In this document: piece by piece, positions 15,893 to 23,581 of the stretch
Numbering within the stretch: the stretch's first letter is position 1
Layout: each line of letters begins with the position of its first letter
DNA from: Saliniplasma sp046497075
GTDB taxonomy: Archaea; Thermoplasmatota; Thermoplasmata; Halarchaeoplasmatales; Halarchaeoplasmataceae
Length of the DNA stretch: 64,000 bases
NCBI GenBank assembly: GCA_046497075.1
Contig: JAWOGF010000054.1
Span: forward strand, 1-64,000
Direction of reading: 5' to 3'
The notes under the pieces: model-generated
What the model saw: the letters and a program-made list of their open reading frames with translations, nothing else
Told to the model about the DNA's origin: nothing
The model's database searches: none
Made by a program: the position numbers and the translations under genes

Positions 15893-17101
15893 TTGGAAGA
15901 AGAAGATATTAGGAACAGTTCGAAGAAGCTGACACAGAAGATCGATGAGATTCAAAAGAAACACGAGCAGCTTCTAGAAGAAACTAATACTCAGGGTTTC
16001 AATGACGACTATGTTAGGACTGAATTGGAACGGTTGAAGAGGGAGACACGTGAAATAAAAAAAGAGATAGCCCGATTGAAGAAACCCCCTCTTATCGTCG
16101 GTACAATCAAAGAATCTTTACCGAATGGCCAAGCAGTCATCGAAAGTTCTACCGGACCGGATTTTATAGTTAATGTTGCGGATTATCTTCCTAAAAAGCT
16201 TATCAAATCTGGTACGAGGGTCGCACTAAATAAACAGACCTTATCTATCGTTAAGACCCTACCACCATCTGCTGACCCAAACATCATGGGGGCTGAAATA
16301 GTATCAAAACCAGAAGTAACTTATGATGACATTGGGGGTTTAGACGAGAAGATTCTAGAAGTGAGGGAAACGATAGAAGAACCATTACTTTATCCAGAAA
16401 AATTTGAAAAAGTCGGTATCGACCCCCCTAAGGGTGTTCTTCTAGTTGGACCACCTGGTACGGGTAAAACGATGATAGCTAAGGCAGCTGCTAGAAGGAC
16501 AAATGCTACATTCATCAAATTCGTAGGTTCTGAGCTCGTTCAGAAATATATCGGTGAAGGAGCTAGAATGGTGAGAGAGTTATTTGATATGGCTCGTGAT
16601 AAAGCCCCGACTATAATTTTCATTGATGAGTTAGACTCTGTTGCGACTAAAAGGTTAGAAGGGGCCACTTCTGGAGATAGAGAAGTTCAAAGGACTATGA
16701 TGCAGTTGCTTTCAGAACTAGATGGATTCGAGCCAGTAGGAGATGTTAAAGTAATGGGAGCTACTAATAGACCCGAACTACTAGATAAAGCTCTCTTACG
16801 ACCTGGTAGATTTGATAGGATCATAAAGATACCTTTACCAGACTTAAAAGCTAGAAAAAAGATCTTTAAGATTCACATGGGGAATATGTCCCTTGAGGAC
16901 GGCATAAACTTGGAGAATCTATCTAGAAGAACTGATAATGCTAGTGGAGCGGACATCAAAGCTATCTGTACCGAAGCAGGGATGTTTTCAATCAGAGATA
17001 ATCGAGACAGAACGAGTTATGATGATTTCATAAAAGCCATAGATAAGGTTTTAAATGATTCCCCTGAAAGAGAGATAAAGAAGCAAGTTATGTTCGCTTA
17101 G
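15893..17101 (+). CDS. pan: proteasome-activating nucleotidase (PAN)
   Basis: A 402-residue AAA ATPase that unfolds proteins and feeds them into the 20S proteasome. An N-terminal coiled coil (about 15-65) is followed by an OB domain (VGTIKESLPNGQAVIES), then the AAA module with DIGGLDEKI, Walker A GPPGTGKT near 187-194, Walker B IIFIDELD, sensor ATNRPELLD and arginine fingers LRPGRFDR. Translation starts at TTG with a GGTGGT element before it; the first ATG is too far in. The C-terminus ends MFA, so the usual hydrophobic-Tyr-X motif that opens the proteasome gate has Phe for Tyr. It partners psmB at 6.4 kb. Confidence 0.97.
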   Translation: MEEEDIRNSSKKLTQKIDEIQKKHEQLLEETNTQGFNDDYVRTELERLKRETREIKKEIARLKKPPLIVGTIKESLPNGQAVIESSTGPDFIVNVADYLPKKLIKSGTRVALNKQTLSIVKTLPPSADPNIMGAEIVSKPEVTYDDIGGLDEKILEVRETIEEPLLYPEKFEKVGIDPPKGVLLVGPPGTGKTMIAKAAARRTNATFIKFVGSELVQKYIGEGARMVRELFDMARDKAPTIIFIDELDSVATKRLEGATSGDREVQRTMMQLLSELDGFEPVGDVKVMGATNRPELLDKALLRPGRFDRIIKIPLPDLKARKKIFKIHMGNMSLEDGINLENLSRRTDNASGADIKAICTEAGMFSIRDNRDRTSYDDFIKAIDKVLNDSPEREIKKQVMFA

Positions 17102-17133
17102 ATAAAAGATTGGACTAAGAGGTCGAACTTGAA

Positions 17134-17298
17134 TTATCGTTTTGGATTTTCTTCTAAATCCTCTTCTATTACTAAGACTCCAACATAATCGCATTCTCTA
17201 CAGTGATATTTGTATCCAGTCATCATACCTGCAACTGAAACGATATCTGTGCTCCCACAGTTGGGACATCTCTTGATACTTTTACTGATATTTATCAA
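17134..17298 (-). CDS. small zinc-ribbon protein
   Basis: A 54-residue frame on the minus strand with CPNCG at 11-15 and CRECDYVG at 33-40, a classic two-CxxC zinc ribbon. Between the pairs lies SVAGMMTGYKYH, and an acidic tail (VLVIEEDLEENPKR) follows. I recognise a family of small archaeal zinc ribbons with the same SVAG...TGYK...C..C..G.LVIEE pattern; function is unknown. There is no ATG; the best start is TTG at 17298-17296, or an earlier alternative codon. It is convergent with PAN and lies just beside the structured RNA region. Confidence 0.7.
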   Translation of the reverse strand: MINISKSIKRCPNCGSTDIVSVAGMMTGYKYHCRECDYVGVLVIEEDLEENPKR

Positions 17299-17304
17299 CC
17301 TTTT

Positions 17305-17530
17305 ATTGATGTTGTCCCCTGGCTGTAACAGTAAGGTTCATCGTAGGGGACATCCATCTCCCCCTCCTGACTCTAGCCAGGGGTTTGTCCAATCCTGGGG
17401 TTGGTCCTAGATCATCGAAGGACATCACGTCCTGAACTCACAAGGGGACCCATCAGGATCATGTCCTGCACTTGCATCACGGTTCATAGTCCTGGGAAAC
17501 TTGCCGTGACCTTCTATGCAGGACATATAA
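17305..17530. ncRNA. unidentified GC-rich structured RNA region
   Basis: This roughly 225-nt stretch is about 50% G+C in an AT-rich intergenic region and is packed with perfect complementary segments. CCCCTGGCT at 17318-17326 pairs with AGCCAGGGG at 17375-17383. TCCTG near 17393 pairs with CAGGA near 17454, enclosing GGTCC/GGACC and the hairpin AGGAC-ATCAC-GTCCT. ATGTCCTGCA at 17461-17470 pairs with TGCAGGACAT at 17517-17526 and encloses TCACGG/CCGTGA. That makes three consecutive stem-loop domains. AGGAC/GTCCT recurs throughout. I could not match it to SRP RNA (no helix 8 GGAA/AGCAG motif) or RNase P RNA (no GAGGAAAGUC). The strand is undetermined; TATA-like elements exist on both sides. Confidence 0.55.
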
Positions 17531-17705
17531 AACACCGTCAATCTGATATATCAATCCATCGGAAAATAGGTATTCGTAATATCATACATATCGAGATTTC
17601 GTATCGATCTCATATCATTTTCTGGAATAGAGACAAAAAGTATATATAATCTGTTATTGTGATAAAGCGATAATATATGACTGATCTGGCAAATGGAGGA
17701 ACCTG

Positions 17706-18185
17706 ATGCCAAAAGGCCAGTATAGCGATGAGAAAATATTGTTAATCGCAAGTTATAGGGAAGAGTACGATAAAAAGGCCCTAAAGAAGATAAAGAAATA
17801 TATTTTAAAGATCGATCCAGATAGGATCGTCATATCTAAGATCATAGAAGAAGATTCTACGCCTGAACTTGTGGATGCTACTGTCGGGATGGAAAAGAAA
17901 AAAGATTTTTTAGAAACAGTTAGAGAGGAAAAGAAGAATCAGGCGAATGAGTATGCTGAAAGTTTGATTAAGCTAGTTGAATCCATAGATATCCCAACAG
18001 AAGTACGACTTAGAAAGACAGAAGAGATATCTGATGAGATCATCGATGATTATAAGAAGATCGGAGTGGATTATGTGATCATCCACAGTTCTACAAAAGG
18101 TCCTATCTCTAGGGCGCTCGGAGGCTCGACCGCAAAAAGGGTAAAAAAGAAACTTCCTGACAAATCGGTTATCTCTGTGGATTAG
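17706..18185 (+). CDS. universal stress protein (UspA)-like
   Basis: A 159-residue alpha/beta protein with a USP-like layout: first strand KILLIASYREEYDKKALKKIKKYI, an inserted charged helix of about 30 residues (FLETVREEKKNQANEYAESLIKLVE), then strand VDYVIIHSSTKGPISRALGGSTAKRVKKKLPDKSVISV. In USPs the last segment is the ATP-binding G-2x-G-9x-G-(S/T); here GPISRALGGST keeps only part of it. It may be a nucleotide-binding stress protein, but the partner or ligand is unknown. It lies 77 bp upstream of the PAPS-reductase-like gene on the same strand. Confidence 0.65.
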   Translation: MPKGQYSDEKILLIASYREEYDKKALKKIKKYILKIDPDRIVISKIIEEDSTPELVDATVGMEKKKDFLETVREEKKNQANEYAESLIKLVESIDIPTEVRLRKTEEISDEIIDDYKKIGVDYVIIHSSTKGPISRALGGSTAKRVKKKLPDKSVISVD

Positions 18186-18261
18186 TTTTCCAAAATGTAT
18201 TTTTAGAATCAAATAAAGGATAACCCAAAATGTTTTATTATATTCTAAAGGATGTTGGTTT

Positions 18262-20082
18262 ATGTCACTTGTAAGATTGGGTAAATTACATCTACACTGG
18301 TGTAATAATTGTAACACACCTTTAGTTGAGGAAGGAAACTGTGGTATCTGTTCTTCAGAGGGTGTACAAGTTAAAATCACTCCTCCTGGGGACGTAAGAC
18401 CTGCTTTTGAATCTGATAAAGAGCTTATAAAAAATACCATAAATAGACAATGGGGGGATTCATATTTTAAAAGGGTGTTAGGTGAAAAAGAAGTGATCCT
18501 TCTAAATAGTTCCCCTCATCTGGATAGGATGGATGAGGTGATAGTCGATGGAAGGGTGATCGGTAACCTAAGATACAACCTTTACAAGAAAGCAAAAGGG
18601 AAAGAACCCTATGAATTTTTGATAAGACCCTGGGAGGGACTTTATGAACCTGAAAAGGGATACATTATCGTTGATGATGGGGCTGTTGAACCGATCTTAA
18701 ATGGGGCTAGTATACTGGCTCCAGGAATAATCGACGTAGATGATGACGTCGTTAAAGACGACGAAGTATTGATTTTAGATGGTGAGGGTAATGTGATTTC
18801 AACCGGTCCCGCACAGATGGACGCTAAAGAAATGATAGAATCGGATTATGGTAAAGCGGTCAAGAACCGTTGGAGGGTGTCAGATTTTACTATTAGGGAA
18901 AAGTCTGCGGATTGGGATAAGGTATTGAAGGCAAATGGACATTTGATCAAGAATAGAGTTGAAAATGCCGTTGATTTTATCAAAAGAGAAGTAGAGAAAA
19001 ATGACCTTCCTCCAGTAGTGGCTTTTAGTGGGGGAAAAGATTCTTTGGCAACTCTACATCTCGTACTGGACTCCGATGTAACACCAGACTTATTGTTTAT
19101 AGATACCGGCATTGAACTACCGGAGACCATAGAGAACGTGAAAAATACTGCTGATAAGCATGATCTCAAACTTGTTTCGAAAAAAGCGAGAAGTGGTTAT
19201 TGGAAAAATGTAGATCATTTTGGTCCCTCAGCTAGGGATTATCGATGGTGCTGTAAAACCTGTAAATTAGGTCCAACGGCTCTTTTGATCGATGAAGAAT
19301 ATCCTGGGGGTATACTATCATTCATCGGACAGCGAAGATATGAATCTAAGCAGAGGATGGATAAGGGTAGTACATGGAATAACCCTTGGGTCCCTGGTCA
19401 AGAGGCAGCTTCTCCGATCCAGGATTGGACTGCTCTTCATGTCTGGATGTATTTATTTATCAAGGATGCGGAGTACAATCCACTTTACGAAAAAGGATTC
19501 GAGAGGATAGGATGTTGGCTATGCCCAGCTTCAGATATAGCTGAATTAGAATCCTTAAAAGACAGATTTGAGAAATTTCATAAATTAGATAAAATTTTAG
19601 AAAACTACATGAAAAAAGCTGGTCTACCCGAGATATGGAAAGAGCTGGGTATTTGGCGATGGAGAGAGATACCTGAAAATATGAAAAAGGTATTGGATAA
19701 GTTAGGAGAAGATTATGAACCTAATACTTCCTCTAGATCATCGAGACCATCTGTTTCAGAGATGTTAGATGATGAGAAGACTAGGAATTTACTTCAGATA
19801 ATTTTACCGGAAGAAGAGAAGATAAAAGCCGCTGATATCACAAAAGAAAAGATCCAGGATCTCTTGGATAGAAACAGATTATATGTAGAAGAAATCTATG
19901 AGATATATCTTAAATCTAAGTATTGTACCGAATGTGGTATATGTGTAGCAAGATGTCCAAATGATGCTCTTGTTTTTGATGAAGGTATATCGGTAAAGTC
20001 TGAAAGATGTGATAGCTGCCGTTCATGTTTGGGTAAATGTCCTGTTGTAGAGTTCGATGAAAGGGTGATCTATCCAGAGTAG
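18262..20082 (+). CDS. PAPS-reductase-family PP-loop protein with zinc ribbon, PUA and ferredoxin domains
   Basis: A 606-residue archaeal multidomain protein. In order: a zinc ribbon (Cys14, Cys17, Cys27, Cys30), a linker domain, a PUA-like RNA-binding domain at about 130-190 (GYIIVDDGAVEPILNGASILAPGI), a PP-loop domain with SGGKDS at 256-261 and CCKTCKLGP near 331-339, and two C-terminal 4Fe-4S motifs (CTECGICVARCP near 554 and CDSCRSCLGKCP near 582). Families like this are annotated as phosphoadenosine phosphosulfate reductase, but PUA plus PP-loop plus Fe-S suggests RNA modification, possibly thiolation (inference). The true substrate is unknown. Confidence 0.85.
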   Translation: MSLVRLGKLHLHWCNNCNTPLVEEGNCGICSSEGVQVKITPPGDVRPAFESDKELIKNTINRQWGDSYFKRVLGEKEVILLNSSPHLDRMDEVIVDGRVIGNLRYNLYKKAKGKEPYEFLIRPWEGLYEPEKGYIIVDDGAVEPILNGASILAPGIIDVDDDVVKDDEVLILDGEGNVISTGPAQMDAKEMIESDYGKAVKNRWRVSDFTIREKSADWDKVLKANGHLIKNRVENAVDFIKREVEKNDLPPVVAFSGGKDSLATLHLVLDSDVTPDLLFIDTGIELPETIENVKNTADKHDLKLVSKKARSGYWKNVDHFGPSARDYRWCCKTCKLGPTALLIDEEYPGGILSFIGQRRYESKQRMDKGSTWNNPWVPGQEAASPIQDWTALHVWMYLFIKDAEYNPLYEKGFERIGCWLCPASDIAELESLKDRFEKFHKLDKILENYMKKAGLPEIWKELGIWRWREIPENMKKVLDKLGEDYEPNTSSRSSRPSVSEMLDDEKTRNLLQIILPEEEKIKAADITKEKIQDLLDRNRLYVEEIYEIYLKSKYCTECGICVARCPNDALVFDEGISVKSERCDSCRSCLGKCPVVEFDERVIYPE

Positions 20083-20088
20083 TTTTTA

Positions 20089-21201
20089 CTAAAAGAATTC
20101 TTTTATATCTTCCACTCCTATGTCGGATTTCAAACCTGTTGGTTTGAAATGCGTTCTAGAAGTTTTAAATCCCCTGTCTTGAATTTCATCTTCTAATACT
20201 TCCATGGATGGAGGTGCGATCTTAAAATAACTACCTATTGTATTACTGTCATAAAAGAAAGGAGGCATCTCACATTCACTCAACCAAAGTGATATCATAT
20301 CTTCATCTAATTTACCAAGAGGTTCCATCCTTTTAAGGATCTTTTTAGAAAAAAGGTCCCCAGACCAGAGAGGACCTGCTTTTCTCCACTTTTCTCCACA
20401 CTTATCTTCCTCTTCGTACCAACCTAAGTCGTCAAAATAAAAGGTATCCAAATTATCGATAGCTCTATTTCCCCTTTTTGCCCCTTCTCTTATCTTCAGA
20501 TAGGTTCTGAAATGATGCCCATTGTAATACGAAAGTAATGGTGTAGCGCTCTTATCGTATCTGGCAGCCTCTCTTACGCAGAAACCCACCAGGATACGGA
20601 GACCTATCTCGTGGCAGCACCAATTGTTCACAGGGGTTGAGGAATATCTCCTTTGACATACCTTTGTGTAGGTTCCACACAATGGAGCCGTATCAGTTGA
20701 GGTCACAGCGATGACCCCTCTATTAGATACAGATTTAACTGCCGGAGAATAATAAGGGACGGGAGTGCCGAACGGATCTATATCGACGTAATCATACTTG
20801 TAACGGTTTTCAAGTAGGTGTATTTCAATAGCCTCTTTATTCGGTTTAACATTATTTAAATTGTTCAATTCGATGTTTTTTTTGATCAGTTCGAATGAAC
20901 CTTTATCTACGTCATTTACTACTACTTTCTTACACCCCACTTCTTTGCCGATCCTTACACCTCTTGCTCCAGAGGCAGCCATACCATCTAACAAGATCTC
21001 ATCCCCTTCACATATTGTTTTTAAAAACGAGATGCATATATCTCTATTGAGTTCCATAGAAGGATTATAGAAGATCTCTGCTTGAGAACTTTTTGGACCT
21101 ATTTTTTTTTCATGTTTTGGAACTAGGAGTTGTGTTTTGCCCTCACGGACTTTTATCAATTCCACAGATAGCCTCCCTTTATCTAACTTATAGATCATCA
21201 C
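20089..21201 (-). CDS. trm1: tRNA (guanine26-N2)-dimethyltransferase
   Basis: A 370-residue Trm1 enzyme that dimethylates G26 at the D-stem/anticodon-stem junction of tRNA. It has the N-terminal VPKHEKKIGPKSSQAEIFYNPSMELNRDI, the SAM site MAASGARGVRIGKEVG near 78-93, the catalytic DIDPFGTPVPYY near 137-148, VTSTDTAPLCGTY near 165-177 and a C-terminal domain with TLTH-type FKTSRTHFKPTGLKSD. The start overlaps the 3' end of the upstream THEP1 gene by 4 bp (ATGA), so the two are translationally coupled. Confidence 0.95.
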   Translation of the reverse strand: MMIYKLDKGRLSVELIKVREGKTQLLVPKHEKKIGPKSSQAEIFYNPSMELNRDICISFLKTICEGDEILLDGMAASGARGVRIGKEVGCKKVVVNDVDKGSFELIKKNIELNNLNNVKPNKEAIEIHLLENRYKYDYVDIDPFGTPVPYYSPAVKSVSNRGVIAVTSTDTAPLCGTYTKVCQRRYSSTPVNNWCCHEIGLRILVGFCVREAARYDKSATPLLSYYNGHHFRTYLKIREGAKRGNRAIDNLDTFYFDDLGWYEEEDKCGEKWRKAGPLWSGDLFSKKILKRMEPLGKLDEDMISLWLSECEMPPFFYDSNTIGSYFKIAPPSMEVLEDEIQDRGFKTSRTHFKPTGLKSDIGVEDIKEFF

Positions 21202-21740
21202 ATCTCTTCTTTGAAAAGATCTACTACTTTATAGGGAAGCAGGTCTCTGTTAACATCTGTGAGTTCCAACATCCTAACATCGTCTCTTCTTCTAACATCT
21301 TGTAACAGCGGATTTCTTGATTTTTTATTGAAAGTTAGGATCATGGGTTTGTTGACATCTAATGCGATTTTAACAATTTTATTGAACTCTTCGCTTTCTA
21401 CTTCCATCTTTCCGATTTCATCAACCAATATCAAATCATCATTTCTGATAGCGTTTTCGACCGCTCTCACACCTACTTGGTTTAATGCATCTATATCGAC
21501 TCCGTACCCCTTTATGTCTATTTTAGAATCAAGATTAAGATGTGCGAAGACGGCTTTTTCTTTTGTTTTCCAATTCATCACCTGAAAGCCCATCTGTCTA
21601 TTATCTTCAAGGATAGGTTCAGTGATCATACCGCCTACTGTCACCCCCTCTTCCGAAAGCATACTTATGATCCTTTTCAAGGTATCGGTCTTGCCGATGC
21701 CTATGACACCACTAATACCAACTTTCAAACTTTTAACCAT
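21198..21740 (-). CDS. THEP1-family nucleoside triphosphatase
   Basis: About 180 residues when started at MVKSLKVGISG (ATG at 21740); the longer frame to 21812 adds 24 residues not seen in the family. The P-loop is GVIGIGKT at 11-18, Walker B is DLILVDEIGKMEVES, and the C-terminal arginine-rich segment NPLLQDVRRRDD is the NTPase landmark. THEP1 enzymes hydrolyse NTPs slowly in vitro; the cellular role is unresolved, though the P-loop fold and context with tRNA-modifying trm1 suggest RNA-related work (inference). Overlaps trm1 by 4 bp. Confidence 0.88.
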   Translation of the reverse strand: MVKSLKVGISGVIGIGKTDTLKRIISMLSEEGVTVGGMITEPILEDNRQMGFQVMNWKTKEKAVFAHLNLDSKIDIKGYGVDIDALNQVGVRAVENAIRNDDLILVDEIGKMEVESEEFNKIVKIALDVNKPMILTFNKKSRNPLLQDVRRRDDVRMLELTDVNRDLLPYKVVDLFKEEM

Positions 21741-21817
21741 CTTATCTACTATCCTTAAACGCACTTCTAATACTAGTATTTTGTTTAAAACTCTATCCGT
21801 AAAACTACTCAAGAGAA

Positions 21818-22213
21818 TTATCCGAGTTTATTAACGTACATCAGAGGGTAATTTAATTCTTCTACGTATCTTAATATCCCTTCAGCTTTTATTCCATCGT
21901 ATTCCACAGATATCTTTGCCTCTATCATGTCTTCAGTCAATGTTGTGTATTCAAAGATACCCTCTTCTTTTTCATCTTTTGACTTCTCCAAGTTTATACT
22001 GATGTGGGCGGATTTTACATAAGCTTGTCTCTCCGTAGTTTTTTCCATAGCTCTAGCCAGTATATCAGCATTTTCTTCACTGACAGGGGAACCTATGAAC
22101 TGGTGAAATAGGGAACCTAGTTTTATGCCGAGTTCAAATGCTGTTCTTTCTTTTTTGGTACACTTAAAATATCTATCTGCGATCTTCTCTTTTTCCGTAG
22201 TCATATTTATCAA
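21818..22213 (-). CDS. mptD: archaeal dihydroneopterin aldolase (MptD)
   Basis: This 131-residue protein (old DUF372) cleaves 7,8-dihydroneopterin to 6-hydroxymethyl-dihydropterin and glycolaldehyde, a step to methanopterin-type C1 carriers. Family marks are YFKCTKKERTAFELGIKLGSLFHQFIGSPVS (about 16-46) and the central KSAHISINLEK, ending FEYTTLTEDMIEAKISVEYDGIKAEGILRYVEELNYPLMYV. MTTEKEKI, three codons in, is an alternative start. The reading frame overlaps the end of the archaetidylserine synthase gene by about 40 bp, so it is co-transcribed with lipid genes. Confidence 0.88.
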   Translation of the reverse strand: MINMTTEKEKIADRYFKCTKKERTAFELGIKLGSLFHQFIGSPVSEENADILARAMEKTTERQAYVKSAHISINLEKSKDEKEEGIFEYTTLTEDMIEAKISVEYDGIKAEGILRYVEELNYPLMYVNKLG

Positions 22214-22931
22214 CCAAGATGGGTCCTAAGAGTATGTACAACGTACATATTGAAAGTATTATCCATATAAATATATTCCCGATATTATCAGAAAATATGT
22301 CTGACGAGAAACCTATAATTGCGATTATCAAAAAGAATAATCCGATGAGCTTCCTCTTTATACCTCTCAATTTGGGATACTCTATATTGCTGTAAAGTAA
22401 TAAAGAAATTATCAAGATCACTGATAAAGGTAAATAGGGAGTGACTTTATATATTTCTCCCCATCCAAAGAAATATGTTGTGCTGAGTATGAATAGGGTA
22501 TATAAGGGAGTGGGTAAACCAGTATATATCTTATCATTGTGTTTTATATCCGCAAATCTAGAAAGTCTTAATACGCCAAAAAAGACGATCATCATAGGTA
22601 CAATCGTTGCTAATCCATTTATCGGGCATTCCCAGGCCCTACCTAACGTTATGTTATAATAGGATGAATAGACCAGCATCGCCGGGGCAAAACAAAACGA
22701 GATCATATCGGAAAACATGTCCATATATGAACCCAGTTCATGGACTTTATCAAGTTTCCGGGCTAAGTATCCATCTAGACCATCCAACCCAATACATAAT
22801 ATCAATATCTTAGAGGAAAGAATATATCTTCCGTCTATGATGTACGTGATCGCAAGAAAACCTAACAAACCATTAGTTAAGGTCACATAGTCCGCTGCGC
22901 TTAGTCTATGGAACGTTTCTTTAATCTTCAT
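22173..22931 (-). CDS. pssA: archaetidylserine synthase (CDP-alcohol phosphatidyltransferase)
   Basis: A 252-residue membrane enzyme that makes archaetidylserine from CDP-archaeol and serine. The CDP-alcohol signature D-G-x2-A-R-x8-G-x3-D-x3-D is intact: DGYLAR at 53-58, Gly67, Asp71 and Asp75. Six to eight hydrophobic segments follow. The archaetidylserine decarboxylase gene lies immediately upstream and overlaps it by 11 bp, giving a two-step route to archaetidylethanolamine; mptD overlaps the 3' end. The choice of serine over other alcohols rests on this pairing. Confidence 0.92.
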   Translation of the reverse strand: MKIKETFHRLSAADYVTLTNGLLGFLAITYIIDGRYILSSKILILCIGLDGLDGYLARKLDKVHELGSYMDMFSDMISFCFAPAMLVYSSYYNITLGRAWECPINGLATIVPMMIVFFGVLRLSRFADIKHNDKIYTGLPTPLYTLFILSTTYFFGWGEIYKVTPYLPLSVILIISLLLYSNIEYPKLRGIKRKLIGLFFLIIAIIGFSSDIFSDNIGNIFIWIILSICTLYILLGPILVDKYDYGKREDRR

Positions 22932-23529
22932 TCCAAACCCCTACGGTAGATTCACCTGATTTTACAATATCTCCCTCATTCACAGTCATTTTTATATTCT
23001 CCGGGAGATCAATTCTTACTCTTGACCCGAAACGTATCAACCCTATACGATCTCCCTTATTGATTTTATCCCCCTCTTTGATGTAAGGTACGATCCTACG
23101 TGCAAAAAAGCCTGTTATTTGATGTATCGTTATTTCACCTAGCTCAGTATCCAAAACTATCTTGTGCTTGAAGTTATTATCCGAGCTATCCAAAAAAGCG
23201 GGTTTGAAATTTCCGTCTATCATCTCTGTTTTTTTCACCAGACCACCAAAAGGGGCTCTGTTGACGTGGACATTAGTTAGGTTCATAAACACATCAAATC
23301 TGTTAAGTTTTTTATCGATCAAAACAACTTTGCCATCAGCGGATGAAACTATTCCTTTTCCTATTGTTCTACTTGGGTCTCTAAAGAAAATGAAACTCGA
23401 TAAAAATATGATAAAGAATAAGATAGCAAGATAATATGACGGGTACCAAAGGAGATATCCAAAGGTTATGAAGACTATCACTGGGGTAATTAAAATTGAT
23501 ATTGGTTTGAGGGATCCTTGAGCTAACAT
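22921..23529 (-). CDS. psd: archaetidylserine decarboxylase, pyruvoyl-dependent
   Basis: A 202-residue short-type phosphatidylserine decarboxylase relative. An N-terminal membrane hairpin (about 8-47) precedes the catalytic body: GIVSSADGKVV near 59-69, MNLTNVHVNRAPFGG near 82-96, IHQITGFFARRIV near 135-147 and the self-cleavage site FGS at 167-169, where Ser169 becomes the pyruvoyl group. It converts archaetidylserine to archaetidylethanolamine at the membrane. First gene of the psd-pssA-mptD run. Confidence 0.93.
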   Translation of the reverse strand: MLAQGSLKPISILITPVIVFITFGYLLWYPSYYLAILFFIIFLSSFIFFRDPSRTIGKGIVSSADGKVVLIDKKLNRFDVFMNLTNVHVNRAPFGGLVKKTEMIDGNFKPAFLDSSDNNFKHKIVLDTELGEITIHQITGFFARRIVPYIKEGDKINKGDRIGLIRFGSRVRIDLPENIKMTVNEGDIVKSGESTVGVWNED

Positions 23530-23581
23530 GGGTAGAAAAAATAAATAGAAGGGGGGTAAATGTTTTTTACTGTATTTTTAG

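Noticed and set aside
17305..17530. Assignment of the structured region as SRP (7S) RNA on the plus strand
   Set aside because: GTCCCCTGGCTGTAACAG looked like the Alu-domain UGUAA segment, but there is no helix 8 with GGAA and AGCAG and no pairing of 5' and 3' ends as in helix 1.
17305..17530. Assignment as RNase P RNA
   Set aside because: The universal GAGGAAAGUC and ACAGAA segments of the P4 region are absent on both strands; only a weak GAAGGTCACGG resemblance was seen.
17305..17530. Box C/D guide RNA reading of the minus strand
   Set aside because: Several GTGATG-like elements exist, but none matches RUGAUGA with a properly spaced CUGA, and the region is too stem-rich for a C/D RNA.
17210..17649. 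Short plus-strand frames in the same region
   Set aside because: They overlap the stem-rich RNA, are rich in stop-free GC sequence by chance, and have no family-like sequence.
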